DNA of 13,886 bases from CAWHQZ01 sp963831645 (GTDB lineage Bacteria > Pseudomonadota > Alphaproteobacteria > Rhizobiales > Aestuariivirgaceae), in NCBI GenBank assembly GCA_963831645.1, contig CAWHQZ010000004.1:1-13886 (forward strand), read 5' to 3'. Shown piece by piece: positions 7,420 through 13,608 of this stretch. Numbering within the stretch: position 1 is the first letter of the stretch; every line of letters begins with the position of its first letter. The position numbers and the translations under genes were made by a program. The notes under the pieces were generated by a model that worked only from the letters and a program-made list of their open reading frames with translations, had not been told where the DNA came from and made no database searches.

Positions 7420-8318
7420 GCCTGGCCGCCCCAGGTGTAGATCGTGGTCGGCTCGGGCTCCCAGACTCGCGCGGCAGCGGCGCCCGGCAGATGCGCGATA
7501 GCGCGGTATTCGGTCGCCATGGCCACCCAGTCGCCAGTCTCGGCGAGGACCGCGTGCTTACAGGCGATCGGATCACGCACCACCGCGAAACCGTCCGCCG
7601 TGCCGACGAGGAACGTGTAGAAGCCGTCAAGGTCGCGGATCCCGTCTTCGAGCGCCTGCCGGAGCGAAACGCCCTTGCGCAGCTTGTCGGTCATGTAGGC
7701 TGCCGCCACTTCGGTGTCGTTGTCGGTCTGGAACTCCATGCCTTCCCGCTTGAGGTTCTCACGCAATCGATTGTGGTTCGACAGCGATCCGTTGTGCACG
7801 AGGCAGAGATCGGCGCCGGTGGCAAACGGGTGCGATCCGGCGGTGGTGACCGCACTTTCGGTCGCCATGCGCGTGTGGCCGATGATGTGGGTGCCCTTCG
7901 CCCCGTCGAGCTCGAACTTGTTGTAGACCGCAGCCGGCAGGCCGACTTCCTTGAAGATTTCGATCGCCTGGCCGGAGCCGACGATGCGCACCCCGGGATG
8001 CGCCGACTTCAGCCACTCTACGACGCGGTCCTCTTTCGCAGCGGTAACCAAAATACAATGATTGCCGATCTGCTCGACCCTGGCGTCCCGCTTCAGGGCC
8101 TTCTTGAGCCCCCTGCCCAGGCCTTTCCAGTCGTAGCTTGGATCATCGTGGGTGAGCGAGAACTTGGTTTCGTTCTTCCTGACGGGGTCGCGATAGATCG
8201 CTACCCCGGCCAAGTCCGGCCCCCGGTTGGTCATCTCGATGAGCATCGGTTTGAACATCGCGCCGAGCTTGCCGCGCAGTTTGGGATTCTTGAGATAGAG
8301 ACCGACGATGCCGCACAT
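7416..8318 (-). CDS. glxB: Class II glutamine amidotransferase (GlxB / MgsA type)
   Basis: A 300-residue Ntn-hydrolase domain that releases ammonia from glutamine for the partner GlxC-GlxD. The start is fixed at MCGIVGLYLKNP (8318) because class II amidotransferases need cysteine as residue 2, exposed after Met removal. An upstream in-frame ATG at 8378 would bury it. AGGA lies about seven bases before this ATG. Other family motifs are GHTRMATESAVTTAGSHPF, CLVHNGSLSNHNRLRENL and QTDNDTEVAAAYM, which form the glutamine-binding pocket. First gene of the glxB-glxC-glxD-exporter-glnT cluster. The same subunits serve as MgsABC in the N-methylglutamate route for methylamine use, but the mgd genes of that route are not in this window, so the reaction is open. 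Confidence 0.9.
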   Translation of the reverse strand: MCGIVGLYLKNPKLRGKLGAMFKPMLIEMTNRGPDLAGVAIYRDPVRKNETKFSLTHDDPSYDWKGLGRGLKKALKRDARVEQIGNHCILVTAAKEDRVVEWLKSAHPGVRIVGSGQAIEIFKEVGLPAAVYNKFELDGAKGTHIIGHTRMATESAVTTAGSHPFATGADLCLVHNGSLSNHNRLRENLKREGMEFQTDNDTEVAAAYMTDKLRKGVSLRQALEDGIRDLDGFYTFLVGTADGFAVVRDPIACKHAVLAETGDWVAMATEYRAIAHLPGAAAARVWEPEPTTIYTWGGQA

Positions 8319-8567
8319 GGGATAGTCCTGTGAACCCTGATGCCAGAATGAGATAACAGCCGTTCCGACGGCGTTCAACTGTCAGGAACAAATAATTCCC
8401 TGCATGATACAGCGTTGCCGCCCCGTTTGCGGGAGTGCGAGAGTCCAACGCGCAACTATCAAAGGGTGAGGGGGATTACGGCGGGGGTAACTCAAAACCG
8501 CCGAAAGTTTCTGGAGAAGCCTGCCCCTCACCGCGGGCTTCGACTCGCGAGGCGCCACTCCGCCGTC
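8319..8567. other. Upstream region of the glx cluster
   Basis: These 249 bases carry no gene I can support. They must hold the promoter of the minus-strand glx cluster, since the next gene upstream is a degenerate antitoxin. An AT-rich patch at 8385-8400 is the likeliest core region, but no convincing -35/-10 or -24/-12 pair was found. Confidence 0.4.
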
Positions 8568-8793
8568 TCATTCGAGAACGTCGTCGAGCGCGGAATGCTC
8601 CGGGTCCATCTCGGCCCGTTCCACAGCGTCGACGACGAATGCAGCCGCGTCAACGGTCCAATGGCTACGCTTGGCGGCCCCCGTCAACCAGTCATTATGC
8701 TCAGCCGACATCAGCACGAGCTCCCGCCGGCCGCGCCGGGTGATTTCGATCAGCTCGGGCTGGGTGTTGCTGGAACCCGCCGAACTTGCGCAT
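8568..8793 (-). pseudogene. Phd/YefM-type antitoxin remnant, left copy
   Basis: The minus strand reads IEITRRGRRELVLMSAEHND, WLTGAAKRSHW, FVVDAVERAEMDPEHSALDD and VLE, with the stop at 8568-8570. This is the C-terminal three quarters of a Phd/YefM antitoxin with the typical ITRHGRREL-type core. The preceding piece, MRKFGGFQQH (8793 onward), matches the family start FQRKFGEFQ but lies one base out of frame, and the true N-terminus is missing. It has no partner toxin next to it. A related antitoxin with the same strand and order lies at 13609-13839, with about 80% similar DNA by eye. Confidence 0.7.
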
Positions 8794-8962
8794 CATTCTA
8801 GCGTGCCGCGAATGCACGCGTCCATTTGAGCTAATCGAACGTCAAATATCCAATTGAAACGGCATCTTACAACAAAAAAGAACATTACGTGAACATTTCC
8901 TTGGCAATTGGTGGTCAAAATGGCAATGTCGGTAACCCCCACAGGATTCGGGCGAGAGCGAC
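8794..8962. other. AT-rich leader upstream of the methyltransferase
   Basis: These 169 bases are markedly richer in A and T than the rest of the window (for example CAACAAAAAAGAACATTACG near 8870-8890) and carry no gene. They probably hold the methyltransferase promoter; TTGGCA near 8900 is a possible -35 but its matching -10 is poor. The composition change marks the left edge of a likely acquired restriction-modification segment. Confidence 0.45.
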
Positions 8963-10147
8963 ATGAAGGTTGCAGGGTTGTTCGCGGGAATCGGAGGATT
9001 TGAACTGGGGCTAGCGGCGGCCGGCCATGAAACACTCATGCTATGTGAGATTTGGGAGCCCGCGCGCGCGGTGCTTGCCAAAAGATTTCCTGATGTTCCG
9101 TGCCTCTCGGACATCACCACTCTGATATCGCTGCCGGGCACACTCGATCTGCTAGTAGGTGGCTTCCCCTGCCAAGATTTGAGTCAGGCGGGACTAACCG
9201 CAGGGATCGGGGGGGCTCGGTCTGCACTCGTCGGCCATGTTTTTCGGCTTCTCGATGAGAGGCCAGTTCCTTGGGTCGTCCTAGAGAATGTGTCCTTCAT
9301 GAGACATCTCGACAAAGGAAAGGCGCTTCGCAGGCTGGTTCACGCCTTTGAGGAGAGAGGCTACCGCTGGGCCTACCGCGTCGTTAATTCCCTAGCCTTT
9401 CTTCCCCAGCGAAGAGAGCGAATTATCTTTGTGGCAACAAGGACAAGCATCAATCCGGCTGATGTACTGCTCGTCGACGAAGTCGAGCAACCTCGTAGAG
9501 AAACTAGCCTGTCTACTCATGCGCACGGCTTCTACTGGACTGAGGGCATACGAGGATTGGGATGGGCGGCGGACTGAATACCGACGCTGAAGAACGGTTC
9601 GACGGTAGGTATTGCCTCGCCGCCCGCCATTCTTCTCCCGGATGGGACCGTAATAACACCGGATATTCGCGATGCGGAACGGTTGCAGGGATTTCCCTTC
9701 GACTGGACCCGGCCAGCCGAGATGATCGCTCGCAAGTCTCTGCGCTGGTCTCTGGTCGGCAACGCGCTCACCGTTCCCGTCGCCACGTGGCTCGGATCTC
9801 GCTTCGCTCAGCCTAGCCGTTATGACCATTCTCGCGATCGGCCAATGGCAGATTGCGGAACGTGGCCGGAAGCTGCGCGCTTTGACGGCTGTCAGGTTCG
9901 GCGCGTAGAAATCGGGGCGTATCCGACATGGATGGATCGTCCCCCGCTGACGAACTTCTTGAAATACGCCGGGAAGCCGTTATCGGCGAGAGCTACTCGC
10001 GGGTTCCTGGCTCGCACCGACCGTGGTAGCTTGCGTTTCGTGCCCGGCTTCAAGGACAGATTGCGCGCCCATTTGACTTCCATGGAAATGAACGACTTCT
10101 TCTCCGCGAGAATTCCTGAACTGGAAGTAGCAGCCGCGGCGGAATGA
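8963..10147 (+). pseudogene. C5-cytosine DNA methyltransferase interrupted by an in-frame TGA
   Basis: Transfers methyl from S-adenosylmethionine to C5 of cytosine in a target site. The first 204 codons hold motif I LFAGIGGFELGL (6-17), motif IV GGFPCQDLSQAG with catalytic Cys70, motif VI ENV (108-110) and motif VIII QRRERIIFVAT. Codon 205 (9575-9577) is TGA. The same frame then continues with IPTLKNGSTVGIASPPAILL, the motif IX region RDAERLQGFP and motif X SLVGNALTVPVA, ending at 10147 after a total of 394 codons, a normal length. One base change therefore separates it from an intact enzyme. The break falls in the target-recognition region. Its stop overlaps the vsr start (ATGA). It could be a real nonsense mutation, a sequencing error, or a two-piece enzyme, though no good restart codon is visible after the stop. 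Confidence 0.9.
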
Positions 10148-10575
10148 AGCCGCCGAAACCCAAGGATCCGTCACGGAGCGTTCTGATGGCGTTAGTTCGC
10201 CAACAGGGCACGGCCGCCGAACTGACCGTCGCCGCTTCGCTGCGCTCGTTCGGCGCTTCCTATCGGGTCAATGTCCGAGCGCTTCCCGGTTCCCCTGATT
10301 TCGCAAATCGCACACGTAAGTGGGCGGTCTTCGTGCACGGATGTTTCTGGCACCACCACAGCCGGTGCAACCGGGCCACGGTTCCCAAGTCCAACAACGG
10401 ATTTTGGCGGGAAAAATTCGCCGCCAACCGCAAGCGCGATGCGCGGGCCGTTCGCGAGCTCAAACAATCGGGGTATCGTGTGGCGACGATCTGGGAGTGT
10501 GAGGTTGATGACGATCGGATCGTGCACGCAAAGCTTTCACAAATTTTTAAATCGCGTAGCGTAGATGTGCGATAG
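10144..10575 (+). CDS. vsr: Vsr very-short-patch mismatch repair endonuclease
   Basis: A 143-residue nuclease that nicks DNA next to T:G mismatches arising when 5-methylcytosine deaminates, thereby limiting the mutations caused by the neighbouring methyltransferase. Family blocks: RQQGTAAELTVAASLRSFGA, VNVRALPGSPDFANRTRKWA with the catalytic Asp in PDF, VFVHGCFWHHHSRC with the histidines and the zinc-type Cys/His cluster, NNGFWREKFAANRKRD, and the closing GYRVATIWECE. Start at 10144 overlaps the methyltransferase stop by four bases, so the two are translationally coupled. Its 3' end overlaps the convergent nuclease gene by 39 bp. The frame is intact. Confidence 0.92.
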   Translation: MKPPKPKDPSRSVLMALVRQQGTAAELTVAASLRSFGASYRVNVRALPGSPDFANRTRKWAVFVHGCFWHHHSRCNRATVPKSNNGFWREKFAANRKRDARAVRELKQSGYRVATIWECEVDDDRIVHAKLSQIFKSRSVDVR

Positions 10576-11385
10576 CCGGTCAATCATCAACTCATAGTGA
10601 TGTATGTCACCGATCCGCGGTGCGGGGGGCGTCGTAACGAGTGTCACCGGCGAGCCGTTATTGGCGCAATCGACTACAACGATCGCCAACGCGTCATATC
10701 CGACATCGCCGGTACGCGCTCGGCGTGGAATTTGACGTACCTTATCGACCGCCAACCGACAATCGCGGGGTTGTTGATGATTGCTCCAGACCGGATGCGA
10801 TGCACGGTTTTGCTTGTTCAGGTCGGGACTGAGGTAACGAGACGCTGCATTGATCATCGCGAATCCCGCCGCGATCGCCTGGTCCGTCGCGCCGTGTACG
10901 GTCAAATGAGAGGAATTCAGCTCATCATAGAGGCGCGGTAGCGCCCGTTGGTGCGCCGTCATGCACGCCTTCGCCTCGAGGGCGGCAAGTACGCTTCCTA
11001 CCGGAGCTCCGCGCAGAATAGGAAGTGCATCCAGATCGGCCTTTTCCGACGGCACGAGATCGATTGCGTACTCTGAAACCATGGAGAGCAGCGTGAGTGA
11101 CGATGGGCCAGCTTGTTTTCTCGACGCAGTGCAAAGAACAAGATCGAGATTCTTCTTTCTATCCTGAACAAAGTCCCGGATTTCATGATTGATGCCGAAA
11201 TACACCAATCCTGTCTCGACGTGGCGCCGCAAGAGAGGACTCGCGCGCATGAGATCAAAAATTATGCCCCAGCACGCGACCTTGGAATGGTGGTCGCTAC
11301 GTGAGTGATATTGCCAGCGATTTCCAAACTTATCGAGGCGAGTTGGCTTCGAGAGCGTTCTGGCGAGGATGTGAGGGCCGTGCAT
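10537..11385 (-). CDS. Predicted PD-(D/E)XK restriction endonuclease-like protein
   Basis: A 282-residue protein counted from ATG 11385, which has GGAAG just upstream. The frame is open back to an ATG at 11640, but residues upstream of 11385 look non-coding and lie antisense to a cysD fragment. I do not recognise a named family with certainty. The visible pattern is D81-L-V-L followed 56 residues later by E137-A-K139 within VLAALEAKACMTAHQRALPR, a good D...ExK nuclease core. ARTLSKPTRLDKFGNRWQYH followed by SKVACWGIIFDLM in the N-terminal part also looks like ordered coding sequence. Position beside a cytosine methyltransferase and vsr, convergent with vsr, suggests the restriction partner. 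Composition is lower in GC than the glx genes. Nuclease function is inference. The 148 bp from 11386 to 11533 hold no other gene I can support. Confidence 0.65.
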   Translation of the reverse strand: MHGPHILARTLSKPTRLDKFGNRWQYHSRSDHHSKVACWGIIFDLMRASPLLRRHVETGLVYFGINHEIRDFVQDRKKNLDLVLCTASRKQAGPSSLTLLSMVSEYAIDLVPSEKADLDALPILRGAPVGSVLAALEAKACMTAHQRALPRLYDELNSSHLTVHGATDQAIAAGFAMINAASRYLSPDLNKQNRASHPVWSNHQQPRDCRLAVDKVRQIPRRARTGDVGYDALAIVVVDCANNGSPVTLVTTPPAPRIGDIHHYELMIDRLSHIYATRFKNL

Positions 11386-11533
11386 CGATCTTCCAAATCG
11401 GCTCGTAAAGTCGCATGAGCATACTCGCTTTTCGACATCGCCAGTTGCACCGAGAATGGGATAGTGCGCCATCCCGCGGCGGATAGGGTCTTTGTTTTGA
11501 TCGCCAGCCAGTCGTTCTCCGTGTCGCATCGTC

Positions 11534-11705
11534 ATGAACGCCCCGCTCACGGCGGAACGATCGCCGAGCATGCGCACACCCGCGGCCCGCGCCAACTCAC
11601 GCATCTTGAGCGTCTCGAAGCGGAGAGCATTCACATCCATCCGCGAGGTGGCGGCCGAATGCGCAAAGCCGGTGATGCTCTATTCGATCGGCAAGGATTC
11701 GGCCG
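11534..11705 (+). pseudogene. cysD: cysD 5' fragment (sulfate adenylyltransferase subunit 2)
   Basis: Pieces of the CysD N-terminus are present in two frames. MNAPLTAERSPSMRTPAARA begins at 11534; QLTHLERLEAESIHI follows in another frame, and one extra C near 11636-11641 returns to IREVAAECAKPVMLYSIGKD and SAVMLH. The last part contains the conserved SIGKDSAVMLH nucleotide-binding loop of ATP sulfurylase. The match ends abruptly near 11705 where RelE-like sequence begins in the same frame. About three quarters of the gene, including the rest of the catalytic domain, is absent, and no cysN follows. It is a relic left by a deletion or insertion event. Confidence 0.8.
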
Positions 11706-11863
11706 TGATGTTGCACCGAGGCTTGCACCGTCCCCAGTACCGGTTGCGCGTCGGCGAGGTTCGGGTGTTCTACGATGTTTCCGGCGCAACGGTTGAAGTT
11801 CTGGCCATCATGGCCAAATCGGAGGCTCAATCATGGCTCGCACGGTTCGCAGATCGGCAATGA
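11706..11863 (+). pseudogene. RelE-family toxin 3' fragment fused in frame to the cysD fragment
   Basis: After the cysD segment the frame continues YRLRVGEVRVFYDVSGATVE and VLAIMAKSEAQSWLARF, then stops at 11863. The block LRVGEVRVFYDV and the closing AKSEAQSWL are typical of the C-terminal strands and helix of RelE/ParE toxins. The N-terminal helices are missing, so it should be inactive. The stop overlaps the antitoxin start in ATGA (11860-11863), showing that this was the native toxin-antitoxin pair before truncation. The resulting open frame 11534-11863 encodes a 109-residue CysD-RelE chimera if translated, which is likely an accident of the junction. Confidence 0.78.
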
Positions 11864-12108
11864 AGGAAGTGGCGCTGTCCAGAATCAAGGACGACTTGTC
11901 GCGATTTCTCCGCGAGGCGGAAACACGGGAGATCATCATCACCCGCCATGGCAAGCCGGCAGGCGTGTTGATCGGCTTCGAGTCGGAAGAGGACTGGTTC
12001 GACTACCGTCTCGAGCACGATCCGCGCTTCCTGCGCCGAATAGAGCTTGCCCGCCGCAGCCTGCGTGCCGGGCGTGGCGTCAGGTTGGAGGACCTGGAAA
12101 AGGAATGA
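11860..12108 (+). CDS. Phd/YefM-type antitoxin
   Basis: An 82-residue antitoxin from ATG 11860 (MKEVALSRIKDDLSRFLREA). An earlier in-frame ATG at 11833 adds nine residues, but the ATGA overlap with the toxin stop favours 11860. The N-terminal half is the DNA-binding Phd/YefM fold with EIIITRHGKPAGVLIGF. The C-terminal half, EEDWFDYRLEHDPRFLRRIE with LARRSLRAGRGVRLEDLEKE, is the toxin-binding tail. It would repress its own promoter and neutralise a RelE toxin, but the toxin here is truncated, so it is an orphan. Its 3' 146 bp occur again at 12957-13102. Confidence 0.85.
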   Translation: MKEVALSRIKDDLSRFLREAETREIIITRHGKPAGVLIGFESEEDWFDYRLEHDPRFLRRIELARRSLRAGRGVRLEDLEKE

Positions 12109-12116
12109 GGCCGGGC
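11971..12116 (+). repeat. 146-bp direct repeat, first copy (antitoxin 3' end)
   Basis: From ATCGGCTTCGAGTCGGAAGA through the stop and into GGCCGGGC, this segment recurs at 12957-13102 with about five base differences. The offset is exactly 986 bp without indels. It covers the toxin-binding half of the Phd-type antitoxin. Confidence 0.9.
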
Positions 12117-12244
12117 GGTGCCGTGTCGCCGCGCAGCGGCGTACGACATGTGCCGGACCTGGCCAGGAAAGCTCTTCGCCGCGACGCAGCCGAGGCCCCG
12201 GATCATGGCGACAAGGAAGCCCCTGGCGACGTCGCGAGCAGTGA
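12109..12244. other. Gap between the Phd antitoxin and the HTH antitoxin
   Basis: These 136 bases hold no recognisable gene on either strand. They separate the plus-strand Phd gene from the end of the minus-strand HTH gene, so the two units converge here. No clear terminator hairpin with a T run was seen. Confidence 0.4.
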
Positions 12245-12601
12245 CTATCGCTCAAGCGCGCGCGCGACCGCGTCCGGGTCTTTTGCAATGACCGTCAGGA
12301 GGACCTGGGCGGCCCGGTCGGGAAGATGCGCGCCCTGCTCCCAGTCCCGGACCGTGCCCAACGGGAGATGGAACCGGGTGGCGAACTCCTGTTGCGTCAG
12401 TTTCAGCTTCTTGCGCAAGGCGCGAACAGTCGGTACCCGGCGGGCGCGCGCGAGCTGCGCCCCGGTCGCCGGCGGACAGTCGGGATCGGAGACGGCGGCG
12501 CGATGATGCTGCGCCTCGCTCATGGCGTCGAAGGCGCACCAATCCGTCTTCGGCGGTTTTCTCGGATTGAGCCTAAACTTCGTGATATTTTCTTTTCTCA
12601 T
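12245..12601 (-). CDS. XRE-type HTH antitoxin paired with BrnT
   Basis: A 118-residue protein. The N-terminal half (MRKENITKFRLN, then PKTDWCAFDAMSEAQ and VSDPDCPP) resembles the tail-like N-terminus seen in BrnT-partner antitoxins. Residues 60-118 form an XRE helix-turn-helix: VRALRKKLKLTQQEFATRFH then PLGTVRDWEQG and AAQVLLTVIAKDP. Its ATG lies inside the end of brnT with a 29-bp overlap, the usual coupling of BrnT with its antitoxin. Classical BrnA has a ribbon-helix-helix C-terminus, so here a different DNA-binding domain does that job. It should bind BrnT and repress the promoter at 12858-12886. The frame is intact. Confidence 0.85.
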   Translation of the reverse strand: MRKENITKFRLNPRKPPKTDWCAFDAMSEAQHHRAAVSDPDCPPATGAQLARARRVPTVRALRKKLKLTQQEFATRFHLPLGTVRDWEQGAHLPDRAAQVLLTVIAKDPDAVARALER

Positions 12602-12840
12602 GCGGTTCTGCTCCTCTGGCCGATATGATTTCGAATGACCGTATTTCTCATCGTGTAGGTGACGAAAAGCATGCGATCGTCAACCATGCCGATGGCATTG
12701 AACCGCAGCTCGCCGTCCGCACTGAGATGGTCGAAGTCGATCATGTACGGGTCCAGGAACACTCTGGCGGCCGTTCGAAAGTCGACACCGTGCCTCTTCA
12801 GATTGGCTTGCTCTTTGGCGCCATCCCATTCGAAATCCAT
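12573..12840 (-). pseudogene. brnT: BrnT-family toxin (DUF497), frameshifted near the C-terminus
   Basis: RelE-fold ribonuclease toxin. From ATG 12840: MDFEWDGAKEQANLKRHGVD, FRTAARVFLDPYMIDFDH, then LRFNAIGMVDDRMLFVTYT. This is the DUF497 pattern: EWD-x-x-K, N-x-x-KHGV, A-x-x-VF-x-DP, and a G-M core. One extra A in a three-A run (TTT on the plus strand at 12629-12631) shifts the frame. Without it the protein continues VIRIISARGAEPHEKRKYHE and ends at 12573, restoring the conserved IRIISAR motif and a normal 88-residue length. As read, it ends early at 12598 with an altered tail that lacks the conserved ISAR residues, so it is probably inactive unless the extra base is a sequencing error. Confidence 0.85.
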
Positions 12841-12857
12841 TGTGAACTCTGGCCTTC

Positions 12858-12886
12858 AGTATACTGGTAATCAGTACAAGCTGCAA
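12858..12886 (-). promoter_or_regulatory. Promoter and inverted-repeat operator of the brnT-antitoxin operon
   Basis: On the minus strand TTGCAG (12886-12881) and TATACT (12863-12858) are 17 bp apart, a good sigma-70 spacing with a near-consensus -10. The inverted repeat TACTG-GTAAT-CAGTA (plus strand 12862-12876) overlaps the -10 and spacer, where binding would block RNA polymerase. The brnT ATG is 17 bp downstream of the -10. Autoregulation by the HTH antitoxin is the natural inference. Confidence 0.6.
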
Positions 12887-12956
12887 GGTCGGCGAGCGGC
12901 CGCTTTTTCTGGCCGGCAAGGCGCTCAGGCGGTATCGCAAGACGAGCCGCGTGCAC

Positions 12957-13094
12957 ATCGGCTTCGAGTCGGAAGAGGACTGGTTCGACTACCGTCTCGA
13001 ACACGATCCGCGCTTCCTGCGCCGAATAGAGCTTGCCCGCCGCAGCCTGCGCGCCGGGCGTGGCGTCAGGTTGGAGGACGTGGAAAACGAGTGA
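12957..13094 (+). pseudogene. Phd/YefM antitoxin 3' fragment (duplicate)
   Basis: Encodes IGFESEEDWFDYRLEHDPRF then LRRIELARRSLRAGRGVRLE and DVENE, the toxin-binding half of the antitoxin at 11860-12108, ending at TGA 13092-13094. The DNA-binding half is absent. The frame stays open upstream through unrelated residues (GERPLFLAGKALRRYRKTSR) toward 12858, with no ATG and only a GTG at 12954, so a short tail-only peptide is possible but not supported. Confidence 0.75.
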
Positions 13095-13102
13095 GGCCGG
13101 GC
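12957..13102 (+). repeat. 146-bp direct repeat, second copy
   Basis: Near-identical to 11971-12116, with about five substitutions and no indels. The match starts at ATCGGCTTCG, inside the coding sequence, so the copy is truncated at its 5' end. The two copies flank the brnT-HTH module. Confidence 0.9.
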
Positions 13103-13159
13103 AGATACAGGTTGCAAAAGTTGCCTGATCGAATATGGCCCGCCACGGGTGAATCTCGC

Positions 13160-13363
13160 ATGAAAATCAAGGCGGTCATTCACGAGGCGGAGGAAGGCGG
13201 CTATTGGGCGGAGGTCCCGGCCATTCCCGGCTGTGCCAGCCAGGGGGAGACCATGGATGAGCTTCTTGCCAATCTCCGCGAAGCCATCGAGGGCTGCCTC
13301 GCTGTCGACATCGCGCCCCCCGCACCCGGTGGAAAGGAACGGATCGTAGACATCGCCGTATGA
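13160..13363 (+). CDS. hicB: HicB-family antitoxin
   Basis: A 67-residue antitoxin: MKIKAVIHEAEEGGYWAEVP then AIPGCASQGETMDELLANLR and EAIEGCLAVD. This is the HicB fold, a degenerate RNase H-like domain with the conserved GYWAEVP-x-IPGC-x-SQGET motif. It lacks a separate DNA-binding tail, like other short HicB proteins. The start at 13160 gives the standard family beginning. Its stop overlaps the hicA start (ATGA, 13360-13363). The antitoxin-first gene order is known for this subfamily. It would bind HicA and block its RNA cleavage. The frame is intact. Confidence 0.9.
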   Translation: MKIKAVIHEAEEGGYWAEVPAIPGCASQGETMDELLANLREAIEGCLAVDIAPPAPGGKERIVDIAV

Positions 13364-13568
13364 AGGCTTTGTCCGGCCGCGCTTTCGCGAGGCTCGTGGA
13401 TCGAAAGGGCTGGCGGCTTCTGCGTATCAACGGAAGCCAGCACATTTACGGCAAGAACGGAAGCGTCGTCCGCTCACCATTCCCATCCATGGCAACACGG
13501 CCCTCAAGACTGGCCTGCAGCGACACTTGATGAAGCTTGCCGGGATTGAGGAGGCCGAACTTGGGTAG
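13360..13568 (+). pseudogene. hicA: HicA-family toxin, one-base deletion
   Basis: mRNA interferase with a double-stranded-RNA-binding-like fold. It starts MKALSGRAFARLVDRKGWRL then LRINGSQHIYGKNGSVVR, carrying the catalytic His of the GSxH motif. At about 13473 one base is missing. In the next frame it continues LTIPIHGNTALKTGLQRHLM and KLAGIEEAELG, stopping at 13568, which is the normal HicA ending. The span is 209 nt, one short of 70 codons. As read, translation ends early after about 55 residues with a wrong tail, so the toxin should be inactive. A sequencing error is an alternative. Confidence 0.85.
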
Positions 13569-13608
13569 CACTGGCTGGACCAGGTCGCGGCACTCTTGTC
13601 CCTCATCC

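Noticed and set aside
8319..8345. Sigma-54 promoter before glxB (TGGCAT...TTCAC)
   Set aside because: The -12 GC element is missing and the start of transcription would fall almost on the ATG.
9575..9577. UGA recoded as an amino acid in the methyltransferase
   Set aside because: No selenocysteine-type context or hairpin was recognised right after it, and neighbouring genes use TGA as normal stops.
11386..11640. Longer start of the putative endonuclease at 11640
   Set aside because: The extra residues are the reverse strand of the cysD fragment and have no coding character; the ATG at 11385 has a nearby GGAAG. This choice is not certain.
12659..13159. Long plus-strand frame fused to the front of HicB
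   Set aside because: It is antisense to brnT and out of frame with the antitoxin duplicate; HicB is complete from 13160.
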